A DNA stretch of 64,000 nucleotides, from contig OZ242219.1 of NCBI GenBank assembly GCA_965206615.1, positions 62,001-126,000 on the forward strand, in the 5' to 3' direction. The notes below the pieces were generated by a model. That model was not told the origin of the DNA. It saw nothing but the letters and a program-made list of their open reading frames with translations, and did not search any database. Source of the DNA: VXNE01 sp965206615 (GTDB lineage: Bacteria; Pseudomonadota; Gammaproteobacteria; Pseudomonadales; Azotimanducaceae). Position numbers and translations under genes: made by a program. Of this stretch, positions 36,288 to 45,020 are shown piece after piece (positions within the stretch are counted from its first letter, which is position 1; each line of letters starts with the position of its first letter).

Positions 36288-36853
36288 TCAGATGGGACGA
36301 TGCGGACCGCGGCGGACCAGCCGTCCCCGCCCCGGCGACGCCGTGACAACACCGTCTTCGAGAACGACCTCGCCGCGCGCAATCGTCCACTTCGGCCAGC
36401 CGCGTACCTCGTGGCCGTCGTAGGGCGAGTAGTCCGCCCGGCTGTACATGCTCGCTCCATCGATGACGCGTACCTGCCGATCGTCCCAGACAACCGCTGC
36501 CGTGTGAGATGCAGGTAGATCGGGCGTGTCTCCACGTAGACGGGCACGCCCCGGCGGCGGCCGTCGTGACAGGCCTCGAGCGCGCGGGCGCTCGCAGCCT
36601 GGGTGCCGGACTCGAAGTCGTCCGCCCAGTGGAAGTCCGGGGAGCCGCGCACGGGGTCGGTCAGGTGCACGTGCGGGTCCACCCCGCCCGGCGTCACGAC
36701 GCAGCCCTCGGCCTCGAGTTCCCGACCGTCGGGGCCCGGCCGCATCTCGCCGCCGAGTTGCACGATCTGGCCGTTCTCCACTCCGATGTCCACCCGGGAG
36801 CGCCCGCCGGCGGTGATGGCCTCGGCATTGCGGACGATCAGGTCCGTTTCCAC
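36288..36853 (-). pseudogene. Broken dihydropyrimidinase/hydantoinase gene
   Basis: The N-terminus is clear: TDLIVRNAEAITAGGRSRVD, then GVDPHVHLTDPV with the metal-binding HxH, then FHWADDFESGTQAA. The sequence then jumps to a mid-protein segment (GVPVYVETRPIYLHLT). After a frameshift, the C-terminus appears in another frame: VDYSPYDGHEV-like (RADYSPYDGHEVRGWPKWT), then GEVVLEDGVV, stop at 36288. The full enzyme is about 460-490 residues; under 190 codons remain, so most of the TIM barrel is deleted. Its GTG overlaps the stop of the PhyH gene before it, so the two once formed an operon. Confidence 0.78.
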
Positions 36854-37683
36854 TAGCGAGCGTCGCGCCGGCACGTGCCGTTCGTCCCGCGCACCTGAAG
36901 GAACCGCGGGTGGCGGAACGGCTCCCCTGGCAGGAGCTCCCTGATGTCCTCGTAGAACGGACCGGCGGGACCGGGCCGCGCAGCGCTCACCACGTCCTCG
37001 CCGAAGAACCGCAGGGTCAGCGTGCGGCGCTCCGGTGTCCCGGCATCTACCGCGCCGCCGCCGTGCAGCATGGAGGTGTGGAACGCCACAACGTCGCCAG
37101 GCTCCGTCGCGAAGCGGACGATGTCGAAGGCATCCCGCCGTGCTTCGATGTCCGGCAGGTTCGGCAGTTCGTGGGACGGAAAGATCGGCAGCGTCGGATC
37201 CTCCGGGTCGAAACGCGACGTGTTGTAGAGCACGGCTCGGTGCGAGCCGCGCACGAATTCCAGCGCATTGGCGCGGGGGACGGACTCGAAGCTGATCCAG
37301 AATGCCACCAGGTGGTCGCCGCCCAGGGCGAGGTAGGACGTGTCCTGGTGCCAGGGCGTGCGGCCGGCCGCGCCGCCGTGCTTGTGAAACACCTGTTCGT
37401 ACATGAACCAGACCGGCGCAGCGCCCCACAGCGCCGCGGCATAATCTGCCAGCGGCGACTCCCGCACCGCCGTTTCGTACGCCACCGCGGCGTCGGGATT
37501 GCAGAGATCCTGGAAGGCGCTGTCCGTATCCTGCAGCAGGCCGCTGGCGAGGGGCCCGGGATGGCTGACGCTCCACTCCCAGGCCGTTCGCGCGGCGCGG
37601 ATACGGCTCTCATCGATGGCGCCGCGCAGGCAGACGACGCCGTTGTTCTCGAACTCGCGGCGGTGGGCCGTGGTGATCTGCAT
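36853..37683 (-). CDS. PhyH-family Fe(II)/2-oxoglutarate dioxygenase
   Basis: A 276-residue PhyH protein. FENNGVVCLRGAIDESRIRA opens the fold, RTPWHQDTSYLALGG carries the HxD pair, and DVVAFHTSMLHGGG the distal His, with an Arg in ERRTLTLRFFGED. ATG 37683 is the first Met that matches the family; a longer frame to 37797 would overlap the next gene. It is followed directly by the decayed hydantoinase, so it may have acted on a cyclic amide or pyrimidine-like compound (inference from context). Confidence 0.87.
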   Translation of the reverse strand: MQITTAHRREFENNGVVCLRGAIDESRIRAARTAWEWSVSHPGPLASGLLQDTDSAFQDLCNPDAAVAYETAVRESPLADYAAALWGAAPVWFMYEQVFHKHGGAAGRTPWHQDTSYLALGGDHLVAFWISFESVPRANALEFVRGSHRAVLYNTSRFDPEDPTLPIFPSHELPNLPDIEARRDAFDIVRFATEPGDVVAFHTSMLHGGGAVDAGTPERRTLTLRFFGEDVVSAARPGPAGPFYEDIRELLPGEPFRHPRFLQVRGTNGTCRRDAR

Positions 37684-37727
37684 GGCGACCTTGTCCCGGT
37701 GTCCAGAAGACAAGGGTACCAGCGGCG

Positions 37728-39161
37728 CTACCCGTCCTTGCCGGATGCCGCGGCGATCTCCTGCAACATCGACAGAAGCGTCTCGCGCGCCAGCCATCGG
37801 CCATTGGCCATGACACCGTCGAGTTGCCAGAGGTTCTCGATGTCATCGAGGGGATTCGCGCCGAGCAGGACCAGGTCGGCCGCCATGCCCGGGAGAATCT
37901 TCCCACGCCGGCCCTCGTCGCCCAGGAAGCGCGCCGGGGCGGTAGTCGCCGCCTGCAGTGCCGCGTAGGGTGACAGACCTGCCTCGACGAAGGCGCCGAT
38001 CTCGTCGATCAGCGTGAAACCGGGCACGAGCGACGGAAACGTGTCCGTGCCGGTCATCAGCGGCGCCCCGGCAGCGTGCAGCCGGGCGAGGAACGTCAAC
38101 ATCCGCGGCCGTGCCCGGCTGAGCATGTCCCGGGATTCCAGGGAGAACAGGGCCTCGAGTCCCGACTCCCGAAACCGGCGGACGAGATCCTCGGGCATGT
38201 ACGCGGCCATGGGGTGATCCGCGTACGCATCGAGCCGATCGGCATTGATCAGCATGGAGTTGACGACGAACGTGGGGCAATTCCAGGTGCCCGCGGCTCC
38301 GGTCGCCTGGACGAGTTCCGTCATTCTCTCTTCCGACATGTTGAGCCAGGATGCGAATCGTTCGGCGCTGCGTCCGCCGTCTTTCGCAAGCACATCCTGC
38401 GACAGACCATCGATGTCATAGCCGCGAAAGTGCTCGATCGAGGCCAGGCCGTCGGCCAGGACTTCTTCGACGCCCACATCGAAGGGCACATGTCCGAATA
38501 CCGGAACGCCGAGCTTCCGTGCTTCGTCCGCGACCGCCTCGTACGCGTCGCGGGACAACGTGTGATAGATCTTGATCGACCCGTAGCCTTGCGCCGCGAA
38601 TTGTCGGACGGCGGCGCGTGCTTCCTCTGCCGACACGACTCGGGTTGCGAAGTCCCAGACGGCGTCTGCGCCTTCGAGCAGGGGGCTCGCGGTCTCCAGG
38701 CGCGGGCCCGCCACGGTCCCTTCAGCGACTGCCTCGGCGAGCCGAAGTGCCTCTGGCGAGCCGACGGCGTTGCGCACCGTGGTCACGCCGGTTGCCAGGT
38801 ACAGCAGGAGGTCCGCCCGCTGGCCGGTCTGACCGGGCTGGTAGTCAAAGCCCACGTGGGCATGCATGTCCGCGAGTCCGGGCAGCAGGAACCTGCCCCG
38901 GCCGTCTACGACCGTCGCCCCCGCCGGGATGGTTACCTCGTCGGCCGCGCCCACCGCGACGATCTCGTTTCCGACCACGAGTACGGTGCGGTGCGGCGCC
39001 GGGTCGGGGACGTCCATGGAGATGACGGTGACGTCCACGAAGGCGTAGGGCTCCGCATCCGCCGCCAGCGCCGCAGTCGATGACTGGGTCACCCAGAGCG
39101 CAACCAGGAGCGCAACCAGGACACACGTCGCGCCTGCCGTCATCCTCGCTTCTCCACGCAT
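37728..39161 (-). CDS. Exported amidohydrolase (imidazolonepropionase-like)
   Basis: A 477-residue metal-dependent hydrolase with a signal peptide (CVLVALLVALWVTQSSTAAL). Domain landmarks: FVDVTVISMDVPDPAP, the metal site LLPGLADMHAHVGFD, YGSIKIYHTLSRDA (a Lys position used for metal bridging), GVPVFGHVPFDVGVEEVLA, and TGTDTFPSLVPGF for the last metal ligand, then GKILPGMAADLVLLGANPL. It belongs to the periplasmic amidohydrolases that cleave cyclic amides or dipeptides. ATG 39161 is preceded by GGAAGAGGG; ATG 39143 is an alternative. Two more related genes lie at 45021 and 46425. Confidence 0.87.
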   Translation of the reverse strand: MRGEARMTAGATCVLVALLVALWVTQSSTAALAADAEPYAFVDVTVISMDVPDPAPHRTVLVVGNEIVAVGAADEVTIPAGATVVDGRGRFLLPGLADMHAHVGFDYQPGQTGQRADLLLYLATGVTTVRNAVGSPEALRLAEAVAEGTVAGPRLETASPLLEGADAVWDFATRVVSAEEARAAVRQFAAQGYGSIKIYHTLSRDAYEAVADEARKLGVPVFGHVPFDVGVEEVLADGLASIEHFRGYDIDGLSQDVLAKDGGRSAERFASWLNMSEERMTELVQATGAAGTWNCPTFVVNSMLINADRLDAYADHPMAAYMPEDLVRRFRESGLEALFSLESRDMLSRARPRMLTFLARLHAAGAPLMTGTDTFPSLVPGFTLIDEIGAFVEAGLSPYAALQAATTAPARFLGDEGRRGKILPGMAADLVLLGANPLDDIENLWQLDGVMANGRWLARETLLSMLQEIAAASGKDG

Positions 39162-39181
39162 GTGTGTCCCTCTTCCTGTGG

Positions 39182-39306
39182 GGGACGGGCTTGTCCCGTC
39201 CCGTTGCCGGGGCCTGCACGATCCCGACACCGGCGATTGTAGGGGACGGGCTTGTCCCGTCCCGTCTCGAATTCATGCATGGCCGGGACCGGGCTTGTCC
39301 CGCCCC
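39182..39306. repeat. Three REP-like palindromes, family A
   Basis: GGGACGGGCTTGTCCCGTCC occurs at 39182-39201 and again at 39243-39262 (each followed by C), and a variant, GGGACCGGGCTTGTCCCGCC, at 39285-39304. Each is an almost perfect palindrome with a CTTGT centre. They are the same type as those at 27668-27804. Confidence 0.75.
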
Positions 39307-39414
39307 GTGCCGAGTTCGTGCACGGTTCCGGCACGGGCGACGACAAGCGTGACCCCTTGCATGGCACAAACGACGACGGGAGCGCAGCGACCGGCGGCGA
39401 TTGTTCCATGCAAG

Positions 39415-39595
39415 GTCGGCGTGGCTGGGCCGGAGGCGGCGTCGGCGCGCAGCGGCAGCGAAGCGCCGGACCGGCTTTGGGGCGCTACAATCCTCGCCAG
39501 CCTGCGCTGGGCCGGAGGCGGCGTCGCGCGCGTCAGCGGCAGCGAAGCGTCCTTGGCGCCGGCTTTGGGGCGCTACAATCGGTCGCAGCCTGGTG
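39415..39595 (+). repeat. Two tandem copies of dispersed repeat family B
   Basis: Two adjacent units of about 80-90 bases each contain GCTGGGCCGGAGGCGGCGTC, GCAGCGGCAGCGAAGCG or a close variant, and GGCTTTGGGGCGCTACAATC. They diverge from the copies at 27499 and 36160 in the middle part but keep both ends. The stretch from 39162 to 39631 holds no gene, only families A and B. Confidence 0.7.
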
Positions 39596-39631
39596 CGAGA
39601 ATCCGGGACCGATCCGTTGCAGGAGGGACGT

Positions 39632-40507
39632 GTGACTGCCAAACAGATCCGGGCACTGGACCATTACGTCCTGCAGGTCCACGACGTCGACGCGGCCGGC
39701 GGCTCGTTCGAGCGCCTCGGCTTCCAGGTACGGCCCCGCATGACACACATCGAGTTCGGCACGTCCAACCGGGTCGTCCAGTTCCAGAACACCTACCTCG
39801 AGTTGCTCGGAGGCCTTGAGACTGCCCCGTCCGACATCGTCAAGGAGTACCTGCCTCGCTTCGAGTGTGGCGAGGGTCTGTCGCACGTGAGCCTCCGGTC
39901 CTGTGACCTCGAAGCGGATCATCGGGCGGCGGTCGAACTCGGACTCCACCCGGGAAAGCGCACGAGCGCGCGCCGCGAGGTGGTGATGCCCGACGGATCA
40001 GTGGAGGAAACCGACAGCGACTTCTTCTACATGTGGCGGCGGGAACGCCTCTACCTGTCCCTGTTCCTGTGCGTGCATCGCAAGCCGGAGACCATCTGGA
40101 TTCCCGCATACCAGGAGCATCCGAACACCGCCACCGATACGACGGGGGTGACATTCGTCTCGGACGATCCCCTCCTGGACCGCGACTACTTCTCGACGCT
40201 GTATCGGTGCGCGCCGACCACCGAGTCGCCTGATGTCGTGCGATTTGCCGGGTCACGAGGCGACGTTGCGGAAGTCTGTTCGCGCACGCGTATCCACCAG
40301 CGATACGCCCCGCTCGGTCTCGACATCTCCGACCGGCAGCCGGGCTACCCGCTAGGGCTGACAATCAGCGTTCGCTCGCTGGCCCGATGCCGGGCCGGGT
40401 TGCACGACAACGGCGTCGACTTCGCCCTCGGCGACGGTGCGCTACTCGTACCGCCGGAGCATGCGCACGGGGCGGTCGTGGAATTCGTGGAAGAGGGATC
40501 CCGGTGA
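39632..40507 (+). CDS. VOC-superfamily (glyoxalase-like) protein
   Basis: A 291-residue protein with paired beta-alpha-beta-beta-beta modules. The first opens with RALDHYVLQVHDVDAAGGSF (His at a metal position) and includes EFGTSNRVVQFQNTYLELL (Gln and Glu); the second region contains LDISDRQPGYPLGLTISVRS. It resembles the Glyoxalase_3-type group, where metal-binding enzymes isomerise or ring-open small molecules. GTG 39632 follows AGGAGGG. Its stop overlaps the next start (TGATG). It heads an eight-gene unit that also has an MDR, thioesterase, acyl-CoA ligase, transporter and two amidohydrolases. Confidence 0.78.
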   Translation: MTAKQIRALDHYVLQVHDVDAAGGSFERLGFQVRPRMTHIEFGTSNRVVQFQNTYLELLGGLETAPSDIVKEYLPRFECGEGLSHVSLRSCDLEADHRAAVELGLHPGKRTSARREVVMPDGSVEETDSDFFYMWRRERLYLSLFLCVHRKPETIWIPAYQEHPNTATDTTGVTFVSDDPLLDRDYFSTLYRCAPTTESPDVVRFAGSRGDVAEVCSRTRIHQRYAPLGLDISDRQPGYPLGLTISVRSLARCRAGLHDNGVDFALGDGALLVPPEHAHGAVVEFVEEGSR

Positions 40508-41517
40508 TGCGCGCGGCAGTCATTGACGAACATGGCGACCGGGGCGTCATCCGCCTGGTCGACGACTATCCGACACCCTCGGCCGGCGAGGGCGGGGTCG
40601 TCATCCGGGTCGGCGCGACCTCGGTCAACTTTCACGACATCTTCACGCGCCGCGGCATGCCGGGCATCCGGATACCGTTCCCGCTGATCGTCGGGTCGGA
40701 TATCGCTGGAGAGATCGTGGCAGTCGGAGAGGGCGTGACCGGCTGGTCCGTGGGCGACCGCGTCCTGGTCGATCCGCACCCGTGCGAGGCGACCGGGTGG
40801 AAGTTCATCGGTGAGCAGTTCGACGGCGGGCGCGCCGAATTCTGCGCGGTGCTCGCGGAACAACTGGTCCGGTTGCCCGCCACCGTGAGCTTCGAGGTGG
40901 CCTCGACCCTGCCGCTCGCCTATGCCACGGCGCACCGCATGATGTTCGCGCGCGGCAACGTCCTGGCCGGTGAGACCGTCCTGGTACTCGGGGCGAGCGG
41001 CGGCGTGGGGACGTGCTGCGTGCTCCTTGCCAAGATGGCCGGCGCGCAGGTCATCGCCTGCGCCTCGTCGCCCGCGAAACTCGAGAGACTCCGCGCGATC
41101 GGCGCGGACCACCTGATCGACTACACGCGGGTCGACATGCGCAAGGCCGTGCACGAGATCGTCGGCAAGCCGCGCGTCGCGGGCACCGGGGGCGTGGACC
41201 TGGCCATCAACTACACCGGCGGCAAGACGTGGATGGATACCCTGCGCTGCGTCGGTAACGGCGGTCGCATGGTCACCTGCGGCGCCACCGCCGGATTCGA
41301 CGAGGAGGTGGACTGTCGGTACGTCTGGACCTTCGAGCAATCCATCATCGGATCCGACGGCTGGACCCGGGAGGACGTGACGCGACTGCTCGGGCTGGTC
41401 GAGTCCGGCCTGCTGAAGCCCGTCATAGACAAGGTGCTGCCTCTGGACGACATTCACGAGGCGGAGAGACTGCTCGAAGACCGGGAGGTGGTCGGCAAGG
41501 TGGTCGTCACGCCGTAG
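40507..41517 (+). CDS. MDR-superfamily oxidoreductase, zinc-free quinone-oxidoreductase type
   Basis: A 336-residue medium-chain dehydrogenase/reductase. The N-terminal GroES-like domain has VGATSVNFHDIFTRRGMPG and GSDIAGEIVAVGEGV; the usual GHE zinc site of alcohol dehydrogenases and the four-Cys structural lobe are absent. The Rossmann domain has TVLVLGASGGVGTCCVLLAK and DHLIDYTRVD. This pattern fits NADPH-dependent quinone/enoyl reductases. It is coupled to the VOC gene (stop and start overlap) and is 15 bases from the hotdog thioesterase. Substrate is likely an enone or acyl intermediate of the pathway (inference). Confidence 0.85.
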   Translation: MRAAVIDEHGDRGVIRLVDDYPTPSAGEGGVVIRVGATSVNFHDIFTRRGMPGIRIPFPLIVGSDIAGEIVAVGEGVTGWSVGDRVLVDPHPCEATGWKFIGEQFDGGRAEFCAVLAEQLVRLPATVSFEVASTLPLAYATAHRMMFARGNVLAGETVLVLGASGGVGTCCVLLAKMAGAQVIACASSPAKLERLRAIGADHLIDYTRVDMRKAVHEIVGKPRVAGTGGVDLAINYTGGKTWMDTLRCVGNGGRMVTCGATAGFDEEVDCRYVWTFEQSIIGSDGWTREDVTRLLGLVESGLLKPVIDKVLPLDDIHEAERLLEDREVVGKVVVTP

Positions 41518-41532
41518 CGGACAAGGCGTCAA

Positions 41533-41952
41533 ATGGCGGATTTCGATACCGGCGAGAAGATCCAGGCGAGTCTGGACTCGGCACCGTTCTGCGCATTCTG
41601 CGGCTTCCACGTCGAGGCAGCCGACAAGCCCGCGGGACGTCTTGTCCTGAGCATGCCCATGCGGCGGGAAATGGAGCGCATGACGGACTCCGGCCAGATG
41701 CACGGCGGTCCGATCGCCAGCCTGATCGACACCGCGGCGTGCTATGCCTGCATGCTCGTGCTCGGCCACCCCGTGCCGACCATCAACTTCCGCACCGACT
41801 ACCTGCGGCCTGTCGTCGACTCGGGCCTCAGGGGCGTGGCCCTGGTGCGCCGCGCCGGACGCACCGTCGCCGTGGCCGACGTCGACGTGTTCGATGACCG
41901 CGACAGGCTGGTCGCGACCGGCCGGGCAACGTTCGGGTCCAGCGCCGGATGA
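41533..41952 (+). CDS. Hotdog-fold thioesterase (PaaI-like)
   Basis: A 139-residue hotdog protein. GQMHGGPIASLIDTAACYAC is the PaaI-type central helix with the HGG motif, followed by PTINFRTDYLRPV and VAVADVDVFD. PaaI-like enzymes hydrolyse acyl-CoA intermediates of aromatic or unusual acid degradation. It overlaps the acyl-CoA ligase start by four bases (ATGA), so ligase and thioesterase are probably made together. Confidence 0.9.
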   Translation: MADFDTGEKIQASLDSAPFCAFCGFHVEAADKPAGRLVLSMPMRREMERMTDSGQMHGGPIASLIDTAACYACMLVLGHPVPTINFRTDYLRPVVDSGLRGVALVRRAGRTVAVADVDVFDDRDRLVATGRATFGSSAG

Positions 41953-43436
41953 CGGACGGCCAGGGAAATCTCGGCGACATTCTGGGCGATCGCCGGCACT
42001 CGGACGAGGTCGGCATCGTCAGCCTCGATGTCCGTGGGGCCGTGCGGGAATGGCGCGTCAAGGACATCGAGCAAGGGTCGCTCGCCTATGCCGGGGCCCT
42101 GCGCCGGCGAGGTTTCGAAGCCGGTTCGACGATCGGCATCTTCGCCCGGAACTCCGTGCATCACCTGATGGCTTACCTCGGCATCATGCGCGCCGGCTAC
42201 GTGTGTGTCCCGGTCAATATCCGGCAGCCACGCCCGATTCTCCGGTACATCTGCGACGACGCGCGCATGCGTTTCGCCTTCGCGGACGAGACCGGCGCGG
42301 CGCTCGTCCCGGACAGCGTCGAGCACGCCGCGCTTGCGCCCGTTCCGGACGCGGATCCCGAGCCACGGCTCGCGGCGGTCGACGAACAGTCCACCGCCCT
42401 GATCCTCTACACATCGGGTTCCACCGGTCGCCCCAAGGGCGTGGTGCTGTCGCATCTCAGCCAGCTCTCGATGATCAACGCCGTGACGGGCGGCTCCGAC
42501 AGCCGGCTGTTCGTCGGGCAACGCGGCATCGTGGCGGCGCCGATGTTCCACATGAACGCCCTGGTGTTCATCGCGTCCTTTCTCACGGGCGGGGGCTCGA
42601 TCGTCCTGATGTCGCGGTTCGATGCCGCGATGTTCGCCGGGGCGATCGGCAAATACGGGGTCAACGTGATCACCGGCGTGCCTACCATGATCGCGATCCT
42701 GCATGCGGCGTGGCGGGACCTGGGCAAGCCGGATCTCGGCAGCGTCAGTACCGTCTACATCGGCTCGGCCCCCGTCACGGAGGCCGTCGTCGCGCAGTCG
42801 CGGGAGATGATGCCGAAGGCCACGGTCCTGAACTCCTACGGCACGACCGAGACGGGCGGCGGCCTGTTCGGGCCCCACCCCGACGGGGTCGAGCGTCCGC
42901 CCACTTCCGTCGGCTATCCGACGCCGCTCGTCGAGGTGCGGCTCGACGAGGACGGCGTGCTGCTCGTCAAGGCGCCGAGCATGATGAGCGGTTACCTGAA
43001 CCTGCCGGAGCTCACGGAGCGCAAGCTGCACGACGGCTGCTTCACCACCGGCGATCTGTTCGAACGCGACCGCGACGGCTTCTACTTCTTCAAGGGCCGG
43101 GCGGACGACATGTTCGTGTGCTCCGGTGAGAACGTGTACCCGGGGGAGGTGGAGCGGGCGATCGAGTCCCACGCGGGGGTACTGCAGGCGGCGGTGGTGC
43201 CCGTACCCGACGACGTCCGCGGCCAGATGCCGGTGGCGTTCGTGGTCGCCGCGGGCACCCCGGTCAGCGAGGGAGAGATCCAGGAACACGTCAAGCAGCA
43301 TCTCGCGCCGTACCTGTACCCGAGACGGGTCTGGTTCCTGGATGCCCTGCCGCTGGCGAGTACGACAAAGGTCGATCGCCGGGAACTGATGCGGCGGGCC
43401 GAGGAGTTGGCCGGGCCCCGGAGCGGAGCGCAGTGA
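41949..43436 (+). CDS. Acyl-CoA synthetase / AMP-dependent ligase
   Basis: A 495-residue adenylate-forming enzyme (ANL superfamily) that activates a carboxylic acid with ATP and CoA. Core motifs: P-loop-like LILYTSGSTGRPKGVVLSHL (about residue 150), APMFHMNALVFIASFLTGG, VLNSYGTTETGGGLFGPHP (A5, about 297), FTTGDLFERDRDGFYFFKGR (A7-A8), and the catalytic Lys in ASTTKVDRREL near the end. Substrate residues do not identify the acid. It overlaps both neighbours by four bases, as part of the eight-gene unit. Confidence 0.92.
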   Translation: MTDGQGNLGDILGDRRHSDEVGIVSLDVRGAVREWRVKDIEQGSLAYAGALRRRGFEAGSTIGIFARNSVHHLMAYLGIMRAGYVCVPVNIRQPRPILRYICDDARMRFAFADETGAALVPDSVEHAALAPVPDADPEPRLAAVDEQSTALILYTSGSTGRPKGVVLSHLSQLSMINAVTGGSDSRLFVGQRGIVAAPMFHMNALVFIASFLTGGGSIVLMSRFDAAMFAGAIGKYGVNVITGVPTMIAILHAAWRDLGKPDLGSVSTVYIGSAPVTEAVVAQSREMMPKATVLNSYGTTETGGGLFGPHPDGVERPPTSVGYPTPLVEVRLDEDGVLLVKAPSMMSGYLNLPELTERKLHDGCFTTGDLFERDRDGFYFFKGRADDMFVCSGENVYPGEVERAIESHAGVLQAAVVPVPDDVRGQMPVAFVVAAGTPVSEGEIQEHVKQHLAPYLYPRRVWFLDALPLASTTKVDRRELMRRAEELAGPRSGAQ

Positions 43437-44800
43437 CCGACGGCGACGGCCGGCGATCGCCGTACCCGCTGGCGGACGCTGTTCCGGAGGCAGAGCTGCA
43501 GCGGCAGGTCGACGACCTCGCCCGGGCCAGGAGCCGGGGCCTCGTACGGGGCCTGCCGACCTACCTGAAGCTCGGCGGTCCCGGCTTCATCGGCGCGGCC
43601 CTGACGCTCGGCGCCGGCACCATGACGTCCTCGATGCTCGCCGGCGCGGAGTTCGGCTACCGGACGCTGTGGATATTCTGGGTGGCCGCCGGGTCGGGCA
43701 TGTTCATGATGGCCGCGATGGCGCGGTTCACCTGCCGGGGCGGGTTCGTCGTGATCGAGAAGCAGGCGGAACTGCACGGGTGGTTCCTCGCCAGGGTGCT
43801 GACCGGCCTGGTCGGCATGGTGACGGTCGCCCTGGCGTTCAACTTCGGCCAGGTCGCGCTCGGCACGCACCTGATCGACAGCATCGCGCAAGTCGGCGGC
43901 CTGTCGTTTCCGCAGGAGGTCAACTGGCCGGTCTACCTCGTCGTCACGAGCTGGATCGCCCTCGGCTACGGACGCTCGGGCTCCGCCGGCACCAAGCTGC
44001 TGGAAGCGTTCATGAAGTGGAGCCTGGCGGCGATGATCCTGTGTTTCGCCGCCTGCCTGTTCGTCGTAGGCATCGACTGGCCGGCGGCGCTGCGCGGCAC
44101 CGTCGTCCCCTGGCTGCCGAGCGGCGTGATGGGCATCGACCTGTTCATCGCTTCGACGGCGGCGGCGATCGGCGTCGCCGACTGGGTGCTGTTTCACTAC
44201 ACGGCGCACGCCAGGGGTTGGCGCCGCGAACACGAAGGGTTGGCGCGGGTCGACCTGATCGCCGGTTTCTTCGTACCGTTCTTCGTCGTCAACTTCCTGG
44301 TCGTCTGCGTGTTCGCGGGCACGCTGTACGCCAGCGGGGACATTCCCCGGAGCGCGGCGGAACTGGCGAGGGCGCTGGTCCCGCTGCTCGGCGAAACCGG
44401 AGCCCAATACGCGTTCATGATCGGATTCCTGGCCGTTCCGGTGACCAGCACCATTGGCCTGTGCCTGCTCTCGGCCATCGGCATCCACGAAGTCTTCGGC
44501 TGGAAACCGGACGTGCGGTCGTGGCGCTGGAAGGTCTGCCTGCTTCTGCCCCAGATCGGTTTTCTCGCGGCCTGGTACCCGAGCCCCGTCACGCTGATCA
44601 TCGTCATCGCCGCGGCCCTGTCGCTGACCAACAACATCGTCGGCTGGTCCTTCTACATGATGCTCAACGACAGGAAGCTGCTGGGCGAGGCGCGCAGCCG
44701 GTCGCGCATCTGGAACCTCGGCATCATGGTCCAGGTCACGCTGCTCAACTGTGTGGCCATCACCTACGTCTTCAACCGGCTGGGCTGGTGGCAGGCATGA
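43433..44800 (+). CDS. Nramp-like membrane transporter
   Basis: A 455-residue protein with about 11 helices. LKLGGPGFIGAALTLGAGTM replaces the canonical first-helix DPGN motif of metal-transporting Nramp proteins, and the helix-6 metal site MPH is not seen, so metal transport is doubtful. The overall helix pattern, the opening, and LSLTNNIVGWSFYMMLNDRK fit the divergent Nramp/LeuT-fold group. Its position between an acyl-CoA ligase and amidohydrolases suggests organic-substrate uptake. GTG 43433 overlaps the ligase stop (GTGA). Confidence 0.75.
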   Translation: MTDGDGRRSPYPLADAVPEAELQRQVDDLARARSRGLVRGLPTYLKLGGPGFIGAALTLGAGTMTSSMLAGAEFGYRTLWIFWVAAGSGMFMMAAMARFTCRGGFVVIEKQAELHGWFLARVLTGLVGMVTVALAFNFGQVALGTHLIDSIAQVGGLSFPQEVNWPVYLVVTSWIALGYGRSGSAGTKLLEAFMKWSLAAMILCFAACLFVVGIDWPAALRGTVVPWLPSGVMGIDLFIASTAAAIGVADWVLFHYTAHARGWRREHEGLARVDLIAGFFVPFFVVNFLVVCVFAGTLYASGDIPRSAAELARALVPLLGETGAQYAFMIGFLAVPVTSTIGLCLLSAIGIHEVFGWKPDVRSWRWKVCLLLPQIGFLAAWYPSPVTLIIVIAAALSLTNNIVGWSFYMMLNDRKLLGEARSRSRIWNLGIMVQVTLLNCVAITYVFNRLGWWQA

Positions 44801-45009
44801 ACGGATTCGACATCGACAGGCCGCTCGGTCCGATGCGGCTGCGCGCCTGGTTCCTGGTGCTCAATTTCGTCTTTAACGCGCTGGCGCTGTACGGACTGTC
44901 GCGGGTCCTCGTGACGGGCGCGGGTCTCGCAATACTGCTCGTCGGCGTGGTCGGCACCGTCGGCTGCCTGGCGATCCTGTCGCAACCGAGCGGCGACCGT
45001 AGCGAATAG
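44797..45009 (+). CDS. Small membrane protein, unknown
   Basis: Seventy residues with two hydrophobic helices (LRAWFLVLNFVFNALALYGL and AGLAILLVGVVGTVGCLAIL). It overlaps the transporter stop by four bases (ATGA) and ends 11 bases before the next gene. No family is recognised. I infer an accessory subunit of the Nramp-like transporter. Confidence 0.65.
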   Translation: MNGFDIDRPLGPMRLRAWFLVLNFVFNALALYGLSRVLVTGAGLAILLVGVVGTVGCLAILSQPSGDRSE

Positions 45010-45020
45010 GGGGCGCTCAG

